This document shows positions 13,201 to 23,045 of a DNA stretch of 64,000 bases, one piece after another. The DNA is from Isoetes taiwanensis (taxonomy: Eukaryota > Streptophyta > Lycopodiopsida > Isoetales > Isoetaceae). Under the pieces are notes generated by a model. It ran no database searches. It was not told the origin of the DNA and saw only the letters and a program-made list of their open reading frames with translations. Position 1 is the first letter of the stretch. Each line of letters begins with the position of its first letter. Both the position numbers and the translations under genes were made by a program. The DNA lies in NCBI GenBank assembly GCA_021234155.1, contig JAJEKV010000032.1, positions 13,222,283 through 13,286,282 on the forward strand, given 5' to 3'.

Positions 13201-13380
13201 GATATTTGTGTTATGCGACCTTGCTTTATGTGACATTCACTATGCTGTCCTTATGTACTCTGTTCCTTTGTTCACAATCCCTTTATCTTTTCATTATTTT
13301 ATCCTTACGTTTGGTTCGTCTTTTTGGCCCTTTACTCGTAATTTTCCTTCTTTCACTTATCCTTTCAAAACGTCTTGGTC
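10280..13380 (+). repeat. Internal repeats of about 1725 bp and about 281 bp inside copy A
   Basis: A block around 10340-11330 recurs at about 12200-13000 with an offset near 1725 (CTTAACAACTTTC at 10537 and 12264; GATC..TGCATGCT at about 11090 and 12813). The later part repeats again with an offset near 281 (CTCATGAAGGTCTT at 12852 and 13132; GTCCTTATGTACTCTGTTCC in both). Copies differ at many positions, so the duplications are old. They probably account for much of copy A's length over copies B and C. Confidence 0.75.
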
Positions 13381-13667
13381 CTTCTTGAAACGTGGCATCT
13401 GGACTCCTTTGTTTGTTCGCCTCACCTCATGGCTCGCCATAGTCCTTTGCCTTCTTAGTGCCTCTTTTATCATAGCCTTTGTTCTGATTCGCTTTGCCTA
13501 GCCTTTTTTGTTTCCCAGTTGCCTGTTCTATTCTGGTCATCTTTCTTTGCACTTTCCCCATTTTGGTTGCTCTGCCCTTTCCCCTAGTTATCTTCTTTTG
13601 TCTAGCCCTTTTTGAGATAGATTCCTCTTCTATCGGCCAACATACGTCTCATAGGACCCATCCTAGG

Positions 13668-14699
13668 AATGCCACGGTTCTATTGTGACGGCAATAGAAG
13701 CAAACATTCCTTGGATGGGGGCGTTCTCCTTCCGTCTCCCTATTTATTCAGCCTCTTGTCTCATTTCTAGTCATCGGCGTTCTCTTGAGCTCCCTTTCTG
13801 TTCTCTCTTCTTTGGCTCCTCAAGTTCCCCCGCCCCTCCCTCTTGGTCGATTTTGGTGGGTTGGTCATCTTTTTCTATATTTTCGGGTCGCATTTCATGA
13901 CCGACATCCTACATGTGTCTTTTCTATATTCTTTGTAAGTGTAGATGTGTTTATGTTTCATTTCTTTTTAGTGGTATTTGTAGCCTCCGGAGACTTATTA
14001 TTCTTTCTTGGGGGCCTTTGTAACCTCAGGAGTATTTTATTTATTCATGTTTTTCTCGGTGTGGCATTATAGCCTCTGTGTGGCATTGTAACCTCTGAGT
14101 CAATATTTATTATTCACGTTTTCTCTCGGCGTGGCGCTGTTGCCTCCGAGATCATATTTATTGTTTTTTCTCGGCGGTGGCCAGAGTAGCCTCGAGGCAA
14201 AGACTAATCGGTTGTTTTTCCCGCGATGGTCATTCCACGGATGGTTCCCGATTGGTCGGCTGTTGTTTCTTTCTCGGCGTGGCCCTGGAGCCTCCGAGTC
14301 TTCTTGCCTATGGCATCTAACTCATTGACGGGTTATTTTTCTTTCAGCCTTGATTCTGCAGGATTGTTTAAGGTCTTGTGGTTGCCATAGTGCGTGGGGT
14401 TGTGCTTCAACTATTTCCTTGGGTTTCCTCAAAACCTAGGAAGGCGTGGTTCTTCTTCCCGATGAGGAGCAGTCATCGAGTCTTCTCACCTTTGCATCGA
14501 CCAAGTGGCGGATAAAACTATCTTTTTCTTCAGTTTCATCATGCTCTCGATGATTGTCTAGTTTCGGAGCATTTAAAGTTCATATTTCAAATTTATCTAT
14601 CCCTAGTGAGGGATCCATTTGTACTCAATGTTTTACAAAGCTCAATGAGAACACCACTTCGGCCAACTTGTCTGTCTCATAGGACCCATCCTAGGAATG
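13668..14699 (+). mobile_element. Unidentified hairpin-ended element, short copy B
   Basis: It starts AATGCCACGG with the same hairpin as copy A (one arm mutated: CAATAGAAGC) and ends CCCATCCTAGG at 14695, followed by AATG. Its first 135 bases match copy A (TATTTATTCAGCC, ATCGGCGTTCTCTTGAGCTC). The rest matches copy C at 53751-55090 read on the other strand, including GGCATCTAACTCATTGACGG and the terminal block GACCCATCCTAGG. It shares one AATG with the end of copy A, so the two sit in direct tandem without spacer. TTTCTTTCAG followed by TTGATTCTGCAG near 14338-14362 resembles splice acceptors. No ORF. Confidence 0.65.
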
Positions 14700-15276
14700 G
14701 TAATGGACACTTTGACACGGATCCTAATGTTTTATTCAACACAGGCGCGATGATCAGAGAAGTTGAAAACAACAAAATACAAAGGGAAATAACTTTGTAG
14801 GGCCTTCCCATTCCAAACTTGTGGGTTTTGAATTCACTTCATGACAGGCATGGCATAAAACATATTTCATGTACAAAATAAAAATGTGCTTTGTTTTCTT
14901 TGAAGCATGGATGTGAATGCGAGATTGATCAAGTGCATCCTCGTTGAGATTGGTTGTCAAGATGTCCTTTCCCACTCAAACAAACCATTGTTAAGCTATG
15001 GCGTTTAACCAGGCAGCTTCGGCATGGATCTAATAAGTTTTAATTCGTTGTCATCATGATGATGTGTCTATCTTTGCCGTATCTATGGCTATGGTGCAAA
15101 TTACGTCCACGAGTTTTGGCGTCACATTTTTCAGCAGCTTTGCCGTATATCCTATATATACACGCGTTTATTTTTTTAGTTGAATCAGTTTTTGTTAGCA
15201 GAGAGCATATTTTATATTTCTTTGTATGTTTGAATTTTGATCTGGGTATTTGCTCCAGAGAGCTTCTTAATAATAG
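14700..15276. other. Unassigned stretch between copy B and the Gypsy protease
   Basis: About 580 AT-rich bases without a credible gene. CTATATATACACGCG near 15152-15166 is TATA-like. It may be part of the interrupted minus-strand Gypsy element (protease region) or an older insertion; I cannot tell. Confidence 0.4.
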
Positions 15277-15690
15277 TTATAATCTTATATAACAAGGGTT
15301 TGAACAACTTAAAACCGTCCAGCAGAACCCATGGATGCCAGAGTTGAGGGTCTTAGATTTCAACAATACTGCTAACCTAGGTGAAGCAAAGTTGTGGGAA
15401 TTGCACGTGCCTATAAGGACTACATACAGTTTATCGTCTATGATTCCCTCTGCCAGTATGACTGTTGACCGACTTCCCACAATATTTGTTTCAATTGCAG
15501 CACAAATTTTACACTCACCTTCAATGAAGACCCTGGCCTCCTCTTCCTCGTCGTCATCGTCTAGTTCCGTGGGTGATTTCCATCCTTCGAGTTCCGCCAA
15601 AGCTATTTGCATGACGCATGTGCAGTTGTGAGTGCAATGTCCGCCTGGAAGCACCTGAAGCATAACTTCTTCCTGATGCATTCCTCTCTC
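15277..15690 (-). pseudogene. Ty3/Gypsy protease N-terminal part, active-site motif mutated
   Basis: The minus-strand ORF (134 codons) begins in the gag zinc knuckle and passes through an acidic stretch (ELDDDDEEEEARVF). It then reaches KLYVVLIGTCNSHNFASPRLA, where Gypsy proteases have (L/I)DTG-SHNF-S--LA. The catalytic DTG reads GTC here, so activity is lost. It joins gag upstream by a frame change at the knuckle. Its natural continuation, the IVGMEF-IDC part, is at 7794-8045, with the hairpin elements A and B in between. Confidence 0.7.
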
Positions 15691-17314
15691 TGTTCCTCAG
15701 GTGTACTATCCAAGAGGTGCTTTACTGATCTTCCTACTGAGGATCCTAGTGTTTGTTGATTCCTGAATGAGGCTTTCTTGTCTCCTTTGCCTTGTGATTG
15801 CTGGGCTACTGGTGCGGTATCGTTTGCCTTGAGGTTGCCTTTCATTTGTTGTAAAAAGACTATTTATGTGCTAGTGTTTGGGGCGCTTCCTCTAAGCTCA
15901 ATGCTTTGTCCTCTGCTTCCCCTATATCTTCAGATTAATGGCTTGGACAAGCCTTTTGATATTGTTGTTCAGGCCTTCACTGTACTCATCTACTGCTTGC
16001 CTTTCTGTTATCCTTGGCACATTCAGTCTTAACTTCATGAACTCCTCTGTGTACTTAGTCATTGACATGTTCCCTTGATCAAGCTGGTAGAACTGCTGGA
16101 CTTGCCTACTTGTATGGGATCGTGGAATATATTGCTTGCGAAAAGCTTTGTTGAAAGCCTTGAACATGCAATTGTTCCTTTTTAGCTTATTAGACTTTGC
16201 ATATCCCTTCTACCATATACACGCTAGTCCAATAAGATTTGCGGTTGCTACCTTGCCAATATCCTTGTCCTTCATCCATTAAGAATTCCCAAATTCCTCC
16301 ATCCCATCAAGCCATACCTTGACTTCCATACTTGACCTATCATTCCCCGAAAACTATCCCAGCTTATGAGTTTTATAGGCATTATTCATGGTGTTGTCTA
16401 TCTTCTTCTGATAGTCCCCTGCTTTGCGGTTCCTAGGTCTGCCATGAGAGCCGTCTGATTCACCCTCTGAACTACTATCTAATCCACTGCTGGGTTCCGC
16501 TACCTCACGGGAAAACTCTTGGTACGTGTAGCCCATGAGGTCTCGCTGTTGTCCTTCTGCCATAAGGCCTAAGATTTCATCTATTTTTAGTCCTTCCTTC
16601 AAGCAATATGGTAGCTGGAGGATGTCATTGGCGAAGAGATATTCCTCCCTTTTGATGATTATCGAGATTATGGCTATTATGCCTATTAGTGATTCTGTGG
16701 CCCTTCTCATTTCTTCCTCATGCTGTTCCACTTGCCTCCATCATTTTTGCGAGCCATCTCTCTTCTTCCTCATCCTATTCTTCCACTTCTTCGTAATCTC
16801 TCTCAAGCTGAAATTGCCCAGAAGAAGTGCCCTGATAAACATATTTGGTGGAGTCGAACTGTTGGATGAAGCATTGATTTGCCCTTGTGTTCAAGAGTGC
16901 CAAGTCCAATGGCTGTATGGACGGTTCTCCTATTTTGCCAATGGTGTTGAAGTGCACGAAGGTGGCTAGGGCTACCTGAGATGATATGTACCTGTGCATT
17001 TGAACTTTACATTTCATGTAATCTGGCCTATGTATTGTCTTATCCCAGATCTACTTCTTGGTTCTTCTGCTCCTGCCTAGCACCTGAGTGAGTGCTTCCA
17101 AAGAGACCCATCTTTCTCCTCTTGGTGGAAGGGTGACTTCCCGAGGTAGCGTCTGTTAGTCATACTAGGACATGATGTCGGTGGAGAAGGGTGTCCTCGA
17201 CAATGTTGCATGGAGGTCAAAGAGGTGGTCGAACACCTGAAAGGCTTCTTCAATAGGCAACTCATTGATGTGGTTGGTGTTGTTGTATCATTCGATGAAA
17301 TTGGTCAGAGCCAT
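15600..17314 (-). pseudogene. Ty3/Gypsy gag, degenerate
   Basis: Read on the minus strand from an ATG at 17314, this is a gag protein broken by several stops and shifts. In order: an N-terminal region (INELPIEEAFQVFDHLFDLH), an acidic and basic middle part (16731-16354), then the Retrotrans_gag core at 16167-15922 (FNKAFRKQYIP, FYQLDQGNMSMTKYTEEFMK, EYSEGLNNNIKRLV). After a basic linker comes a zinc knuckle at about 15690-15620: LCFRCFQ in one frame and GGHCTHNC in the next, so a frameshift splits the knuckle. A capsid/nucleocapsid protein of this kind packages the element RNA. It is on the same strand and in the right order to be the 5' half of the element whose pol is at 5505-8200. Confidence 0.75.
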
Positions 17315-17424
17315 TGGGGCAGAACTAGGGTAACAAATGGTTCAGGAAGATGACAAAATGGTTGAAAAATTGCCTGAGCAAGGAGAGCACAAGTTTAGGT
17401 GAGGAAAAAGTCAAATGGGGTTCC

Positions 17425-17433
17425 CTTATATAG
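17425..17433 (-). promoter_or_regulatory. TATA box of the minus-strand Gypsy element
   Basis: The minus strand reads CTATATAAGG about 110 bases upstream of the gag ATG at 17314. Its position before gag fits a promoter in the 5' LTR, with transcription expected to start about 30 bases downstream. The LTR borders could not be found. Confidence 0.5.
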
Positions 17434-17439
17434 AACAGG

Positions 17440-18214
17440 GCTGCCTAGGTGTCTGTGCCAAAACTGCCTGCTGGAGAAATCTAGGGTCTGAAAGGTATAA
17501 TGGACCAATTTGGTTGATTGGAAGTGCTAATCTAGCTAAAACAAGGCAAGGAACATGCTGAAGTAGCTAATAGGATGAAAATCATGGATCCTTGTCCTTA
17601 GCAAGGTTTCTAACAATGGTTGTGTCCTTATGCCGACTCTTTTTTGCATGTCTTCTATGTCCACTAGAGGCAATAACTTAAAATTGATTATTTTTAGAAG
17701 CGGAGAAGCGGATTAAGATATGGTTTGGTTTAAGAGTCATCGTTCTGCTTAACTATGGATAGATCTGTCTTTTCCAGCTATGCAAATTGAAGCAAAGATA
17801 TTCAAAGCAAAATTCCCATCAGGGCAGATATTGGTGAAGATGTCCTTTAGCAGAGGCTTCCCTGCTATATGCATATGTAAGACGATAAATGACATTATGA
17901 AAATTAAAACCTCACCGTATTCATTTGGCGGCACCTTACAAACAGGTCTAAGTTGTTTGTTGATGGCACTAGAGAAACAGGCAACTAGAATCCCCAATTG
18001 GTGTGATTAAAAATGCAACTTTCTGCTGCCTTTGGACATTAACTTCCTCAGAAATATGGGGTAAATGTCTACTCTATACCCTCTAGATATATTCTCCATA
18101 CGAATCTTGCAGCACTGTTTTGAAGAAACCAGTATCAGATTTCCTTGATTTGCTTCCACAAATATATAACCTTCTGACTGTGCTGGTATATTAAGCACAT
18201 GCTCACCCTAGACA
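17440..18214. other. Unassigned stretch, perhaps the old 5' LTR of the minus-strand Gypsy
   Basis: There is no convincing gene. The part next to the TATA box should be LTR sequence, but no LTR end (TG...CA with inverted repeat) is evident. Two short ORFs at 17749-18010 on opposite strands look like chance. Confidence 0.35.
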
Positions 18215-18955
18215 TCAGGAATATGTGGAGAATTGCGCAATTAAAAAAAGCTTGGAAGAGCGGGCAGGTAGTGTGGTTATGGCAAGCCATCCGTCAATGC
18301 ACTCCTTATAAAACCCATGTTTGCATAAAGGCATTCTCCTGCCAATTTTCCTTTTCTGCACCTCGTTCAAATACACTGTGCACTGCTCCTCTCCGCATCT
18401 TTCATCCCCAAATGTGATAACCGGAATTGATCTTTCCACCTCTTCAATTGTCGCCTCAAAACTTGTGTCTTGGAGGTCGCAATTGGAGCACGCCATCTCT
18501 GGTTTTGGTATTTTTCTCAGGCCCCAAAATCTGGCAATGCGATCCATTAAATCCATGAATGCGACTAGAATTGTGACGGTTTCTATCAGAATGTTTTGTA
18601 GAGTAGATCGAGCAATGAGAATTGGATCCAGATTTGCTTGATCTGATTTATCTTTTGTGTGAGGATTTATGTAGGTATTTATTTGGCCTTTAACCATAGC
18701 CGCTTTCATTTTCCTTCCAGGTGCCTTTTTATTGGCAAATAAGCAAACCCAAGCTATATATATCCTCAGATCTGCTCCGCCTGATCCAGATGCCTTTTTC
18801 AATTGTGTGTCGGTCCGGACAGATGTTGCTGCATCCAAAGGCACCTTTACTTGTGCATTTGAACAATGTCTTAGCTTAAATTGCACAGTGTTTGGGCTTC
18901 CTCGATATTGACAAACAGAGCACCAAATGGCACAGCCATGGCCAGAGCCTTGCAC
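18215..18955 (-). pseudogene. RING-H2 (ATL-like) ubiquitin ligase, decayed
   Basis: An open minus-strand frame of 246 codons contains, near residues 125-150, a hydrophobic segment (ILIETVTILVAFMDLM). Further on comes IEEVERSIPVITFG followed by a RING-H2 region: EEQCTVYLNEVQ, then MPLCKHGFYKECIDGWL. ATL-type E3 ligases have a membrane segment followed by such a RING, which recruits E2 enzymes. Three zinc ligands are damaged: the second Cys is Tyr, the second His is Tyr, and the terminal Cys pair (CPLCR type) is absent (ARSSKLF). The first ~100 residues are not like ATL proteins. It is therefore probably a pseudogene, or a gene copy with a frameshift near its end. Confidence 0.6.
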
Positions 18956-19639
18956 TATTCTGCCAAAAACTCTCTATTCTAAATTTTCTTTGGTTAGCAC
19001 AGAATCAAAATGGGCTGCTTTGTCTATGATGTTGATGGAACAGAACAATAAAAGACTTTCTGTCAGTAGCTCAAGGTAAACAATCATTTGGCTGGGCTTA
19101 TTGCTAGCTTGGAGTAAATTATTGCCAAAGCTGGCTCTGAAAGCATTGAGGTATTTATCTCCTTTGGTACAACCCATTCCATAACCCATAGAGGTTCACA
19201 GTATAAAACACAGGGAAAGTTTCCCAAAAAAAAATAGCAGAGTGGAGAAGTCTTGGTAACTCACTGGATTGAAACTAGCTTTGGAGGCCATACAAATCCT
19301 CAGAGTGCATATACCTTGGCTGCCTCGCTTTTTTGCGCTAGCATCTACCTGCTCCTAAAACCAAGTAAATGAAAGCCAAAGTAAATGTAAGTTCCGAAGT
19401 GAACCAAGCTTTGTCTTGACTTGTCGTTGTTGCTGACTGGCTTGCCGCCAAAGATCTTGTTCTCCAGTTATCCAGGTTAGAACTCAAACTTGGCGCCAGC
19501 AAAACTTGCTTGCCGAGGAAGAAATCTGAAGGATTGTTGCAGAGGAAGGATTCCTTGGAGAGGAAGAATGCCGGATCCTTTTCCAGGGCTTTGTGGAAAC
19601 AGAAGGATGAGCCTTCGAATGAGTCCATGCTGTTGAGCG
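18956..19639. other. Unassigned stretch upstream of the RING-H2 relic
   Basis: Several ORFs of 70-96 codons occur on the minus strand (for example 19189-18974 and 19628-19338), but none shows a recognisable domain. Part of it may be 5' flank of the RING-H2 copy. The right end borders the first palindromic repeat. Confidence 0.3.
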
Positions 19640-20300
19640 GCTCAGGATAGTCTTACCCTGGTTTCGGGGATCCCGGAAGTAAAAATACCGGTCTCCGGTG
19701 CTCGACGGAATCCGTTTCGAGGGGGCCTGCAGAAATCTGAGCCGTCCGCCCACGCGACACATCCAGGCCGTCCGTGGTGTTCCCCGCCTCCGGTATCACC
19801 AAAAAAACTTCACCGTGATCCCGCCCTCCGGAATCACCAGCATGTGATCCCGGCCTCCGGGATCCCCATTCCCTGGCCGATAACGGTACCGGAATCAGCC
19901 GTGGAGATCCCAGCCTCCGGGATCACCGATACCGCCGGTCGTGATTCCGTCCTCCGAGATCCCCCACGTAGGGCCGATATCGGCGGTTCGATATCGGTCG
20001 CGTTATCCCCGCCTCCGGGATCACCACCGTGGGCCGTGGGACAAATGCTACCCACCGGGTTCGATACCTGATGTGATTCCCTCCTCCGGGATCACCACAC
20101 TGCCGAGATATATCGGAGCGTCCACATGGACAGATCGAAGCCCCTCGTTTGAACGACGGGGTTAAATACCGGGATTAAATACCGTACGCTATCCAATCAT
20201 GGTGATTCCGGAGGGCGGGAAACTGGCAGACCTTTCCGTACGTTGACGACTAGGGAGACGCCACGTCGACAGTGGGGATTCCGGAGGAAGGGAATTCATT
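19640..20300. repeat. Left array of a palindromic GTGATCCCG...CGGGATCAC motif
   Basis: A near-palindromic 23-24-bp motif recurs in varied forms. Its arms are GTGATCCCG and CGGGATCAC around a centre of about five bases (CCCTC or GAGGN). Occurrences lie near 19656, 19816, 19847, 19904, 19938, 20003, 20072, 20203 and 20274. Spacing is irregular (30-70 bases) and the stretch is GC-rich, unlike its surroundings. The same motif forms a larger array at 23050-24400 on the other side of the Ulp1-like gene. Confidence 0.8.
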
Positions 20301-20520
20301 CTAGCGATGGCTAAGTCCGACACTTGTGCGCCAAGATCCTCTGCCCTTTCCGACCGGCTCTGAACGGAAAGGGCCATTTTGCTGCCGAATCTCGCAAGTG
20401 CTGTCGCTGCGCTTGACTCGGACGATTAGTTTAAGGTAATAAACAGAGCTAGCGCCATCAGGAACTCTGTTATTTTTTTGTATTCAAAGCTTATTTTAAG
20501 CCTTCACATTTTTTTTACAG

Positions 20521-22760
20521 ATGGAGGAGTCGATTAATCTGGAAATCAGCCTAAACACGTCTATTAATGAGAACTGGAATGGTGCATTAGAAGAAAACTC
20601 GGCCTGGAAGATGCTGGATTGCTTGAAAGACATTGGATCTGACTAAGAGGTTCAATCCCCGAACAGAAAGAAATTAAGGGCAGAGGCCAGAGCCAAAGGG
20701 GTTTCGCCAAAGAAGGTTTCCCCAGTTCCAGAGGGTTCGGTGGATGGTCAATGGGAGGAGGAGGCAAGAGATCAAGAAAATGGAGAACTTGGTGCCACAA
20801 AGGGCAGCAGGGATGCAGAGGAGGCCTTGAAAAATAATGTAGAATGCTTCAATGTAAATCCAGCCGAGGAATTGAAAGATTACATGTATGATCAGATTCA
20901 GAGAAGATGGCTTTGCCAAGTGGGTGATCTTGCTCCAAAACCTACGGAGGAAGGTTGAATTGGAGAATCACGGGTTAGGGTGCATGCAATATATGAAAAT
21001 TTCGGGGTTCGGATGCACCAAGGGGCGAATTGAGGTCAGGGTAAGAGACTATGGGAAGATCGGGATCGATGAGGTCTCTTGATCCAGATTTCAAATTCAG
21101 CCACAATCTCACCGGGGAAACTCCAAAGGGCAAGGGCGGCCGGTGAAGCGTGTGGCGGATGACCAAATCGAGCTCGGCCTTCGATGAAATGGGCGGACAG
21201 AGTTCATTAATCTGCCAGGTCGAAAAAAAGGAGGCCTAAGAACTTGAATTGCGTGAAGAGGCGGATAAGGGAGATAAAAGAAAGGATCGTGGGGCGGTAT
21301 GACAATTTACCAGACAAGGAATTGTTTGGTGAACTGAGCTCTGAGCAGTGCCAAATTGATGATGACGATGTGGGCAAAGAGTTAGAGGCTGCAACGACCC
21401 TTGAATTTACCTCCCCTCCCCAAAACCCCGAAGTTCTATTACCCGGCCCGGCATCGTGTCCCTAGGAAGCCCGATGCAAAGGTGTGGTCAAAGAGGGATT
21501 TTTGCTCGGGATGGGCCTGAACCATATTATTCACCAAGAAGAGGACAAGGAGCAAGAAAAGGAAGAAGAGCATGCATCTGAAGATGAATTGGCCCCCCTC
21601 CCCAGCAAGATCAAATTGTTTTATTTGTATACGCTCGAACCCTTATTCTTTGGGAATGTATTATCCTATGAGAGAGGGATCAGAAGGGATCTTTGGCAGT
21701 TCAAATTGTCTTTAAATTACCCAATTGTGGTCGAGAGTCCTCTCTTGAAGGTGGGCAGCAAATCAACCGATGTAGAATTCCATATCTCCGAGTCAGAAGC
21801 CGTCAAATTCTCCATCATTTGCGGTGCCCCCGGGTTCGAGGATTACGAGATCGATCTTGGAAATTTGTTTAGGGTATTATTCATTGTAAGTGTGTAGCTC
21901 ATCTAGGATCTATTTTTCCACTATAAGCTAAATTAGCGTTTCAGGGTGCTTGCACGCTCAATTCCGCCCCATAAACGATGTCACCATGTCCTCCTCCACC
22001 CTGCTGCTTTTGGTCTGTTCCTAAATGGTACCAAACCGGGCTGTGTGTGGTGCCCTACGCAGCGATTCGTGAAGCTAATTCCGGGATCCCCCTTTGGTAA
22101 GGCTGTGTGGAAAATCCAGTATGCGCAGTTCTACTACATACCGGTTAATGCAAGGTAAATTGGGTTTGCAAAGTGGAATTTTTATTGCATTTCTAGTTCT
22201 GGTTTGAATTGATTGCAGCTTGTCCTTTGCAGTGGCCATTGGAGCCTGTTCATTTTGGTGGCTGATCCTTTGGCACAGAAACTCAATAAGCCTTGCCCTT
22301 GCATATTGCATTTCGATTCCTTTGATCCCCTCCATGCTCCAATACGCGGGTTCATCACTTTGTGAGTGTAACATTTGCTAACTATACATTCATAGCCTAT
22401 CTTCTAATGCCTTGACTTGCAGGTTTTTAAGTGATGTATTTAAGAGGTGGAGGCACGAGGCATCAGCATTGCATAATGCACCAGCAATGTTGATGGAAGC
22501 TCCACAAAGACACAACAACCGGGATTGTGGCATCTATGTTATTGGTTGTGTGCGAGAAATTCATCGGGGAAGTCTACAACAAGGAGGAGGATGTGAGTTA
22601 TCATTGTCTTATCTTTTGTGTTTTTTGGTTAGCAAATTTATGTCTTGTTCATTTATAATCTCTTGTCTTGGATGGTGATCAACCGGACTGGTTTGCCAAA
22701 GAAGACATGGACAATTTGAGGACGGGCTTCAAGGTGATCTTTGCGAGGTTAAATGGCTAG
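20521..22760 (+). pseudogene. Gene with Ulp1/C48 SUMO-protease domain, probably decayed and transposon-borne
   Basis: ATG at 20521 directly follows a splice-acceptor-like TTTTTTTTACAG, but its frame has a stop at 20644. Charged, low-complexity coding pieces follow (to 21897). The C-terminal half is a Ulp1 cysteine-protease fold spread over short exons: about 21946-22154 (KIQYAQFYYIPVNA), 22233-22361 (SGHWSLFILV, then HFDSFD) and 22423-22592 (PQRHNNRDCGIYVIGCVREI). Introns are GT...AG at 22155-22232 and 22362-22422. A last exon may end at 22760 (DWFAKEDMDNLRTGF). The catalytic His (GHW), Asp (HFDS), oxyanion Gln and Cys (DCGIY) are all recognisable. Such proteases remove SUMO; plant MULE and CACTA transposons often carry Ulp1-like genes. 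The palindromic arrays on both sides favour a transposon origin. The first exons may be mis-modelled. Confidence 0.65.
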
Positions 22761-23045
22761 CGTAAATGCAGGAAAATCAACCTTCTACTTGCCCGAGGGT
22801 AGCAACCAATTTGCACGGCCCATGATCCGGTTGATGCTGAATGGTCCATGATCTGAACTCTCTCCATAACAGAAAAAAAAGGTTGTTCCTTATAAAACAT
22901 GTAAATTGTCTGCTATGTTTGTAAATATGGCAGTTTTTCAATGGTTAATTGAAGTGGGAACTTGCTTTCCTTTTCTCTATTCTGGGTTTACTCTTGACTT
23001 GTCAATCTGCCTCCCATGGCACTTCATAACAGATGAACTGAATTT
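22761..23045. other. Non-coding flank between the Ulp1-like gene and the right palindrome array
   Basis: It probably holds the 3' untranslated end of the Ulp1-like gene. No poly(A) signal could be assigned with confidence, and no ORF of note is present. Confidence 0.35.

Larger units (their letters stand above)
8375..13667 (+). mobile_element. Unidentified hairpin-ended, pyrimidine-rich element, long copy A
   Basis: It begins AATGCCACGG followed by a 10-bp stem hairpin (GGTTCTATTG at 8383-8392, CAATAGAACC at 8399-8408). Then come CATTCCTTGGATGGGG and a TATA-like CTATTTATTC near 8447-8456. It ends GGACCCATCCTAGG at 13667. The same two ends bound copy B (13668-14699) and an inverted copy C (53751-55090), which is why this is called an element. 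The 3' end is roughly the inverse of the CATTCCTTGGATGGGG segment, giving imperfect terminal inverted repeats. The 5.3-kb inside is strikingly T/C-rich on the plus strand, has internal duplications and has no credible ORF; apparent membrane-like translations come from the T-richness. Type unknown: a non-autonomous DNA element or an LTR derivative are both possible. Confidence 0.6.

Noticed and set aside
9573-13501. Many hydrophobic ORFs of 60-187 codons on the plus strand, resembling membrane proteins.
   Set aside because: The strand is T/C-rich, which makes Phe, Leu, Ser and Cys codons everywhere. Frames overlap, do not persist between the internal duplicates, and carry no domain.
8375-14699. 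Copies A and B as the two LTRs of one retrotransposon.
   Set aside because: A and B abut directly and match only over about 135 bases at the start and about 60 at the end; no internal region lies between two equal LTRs.
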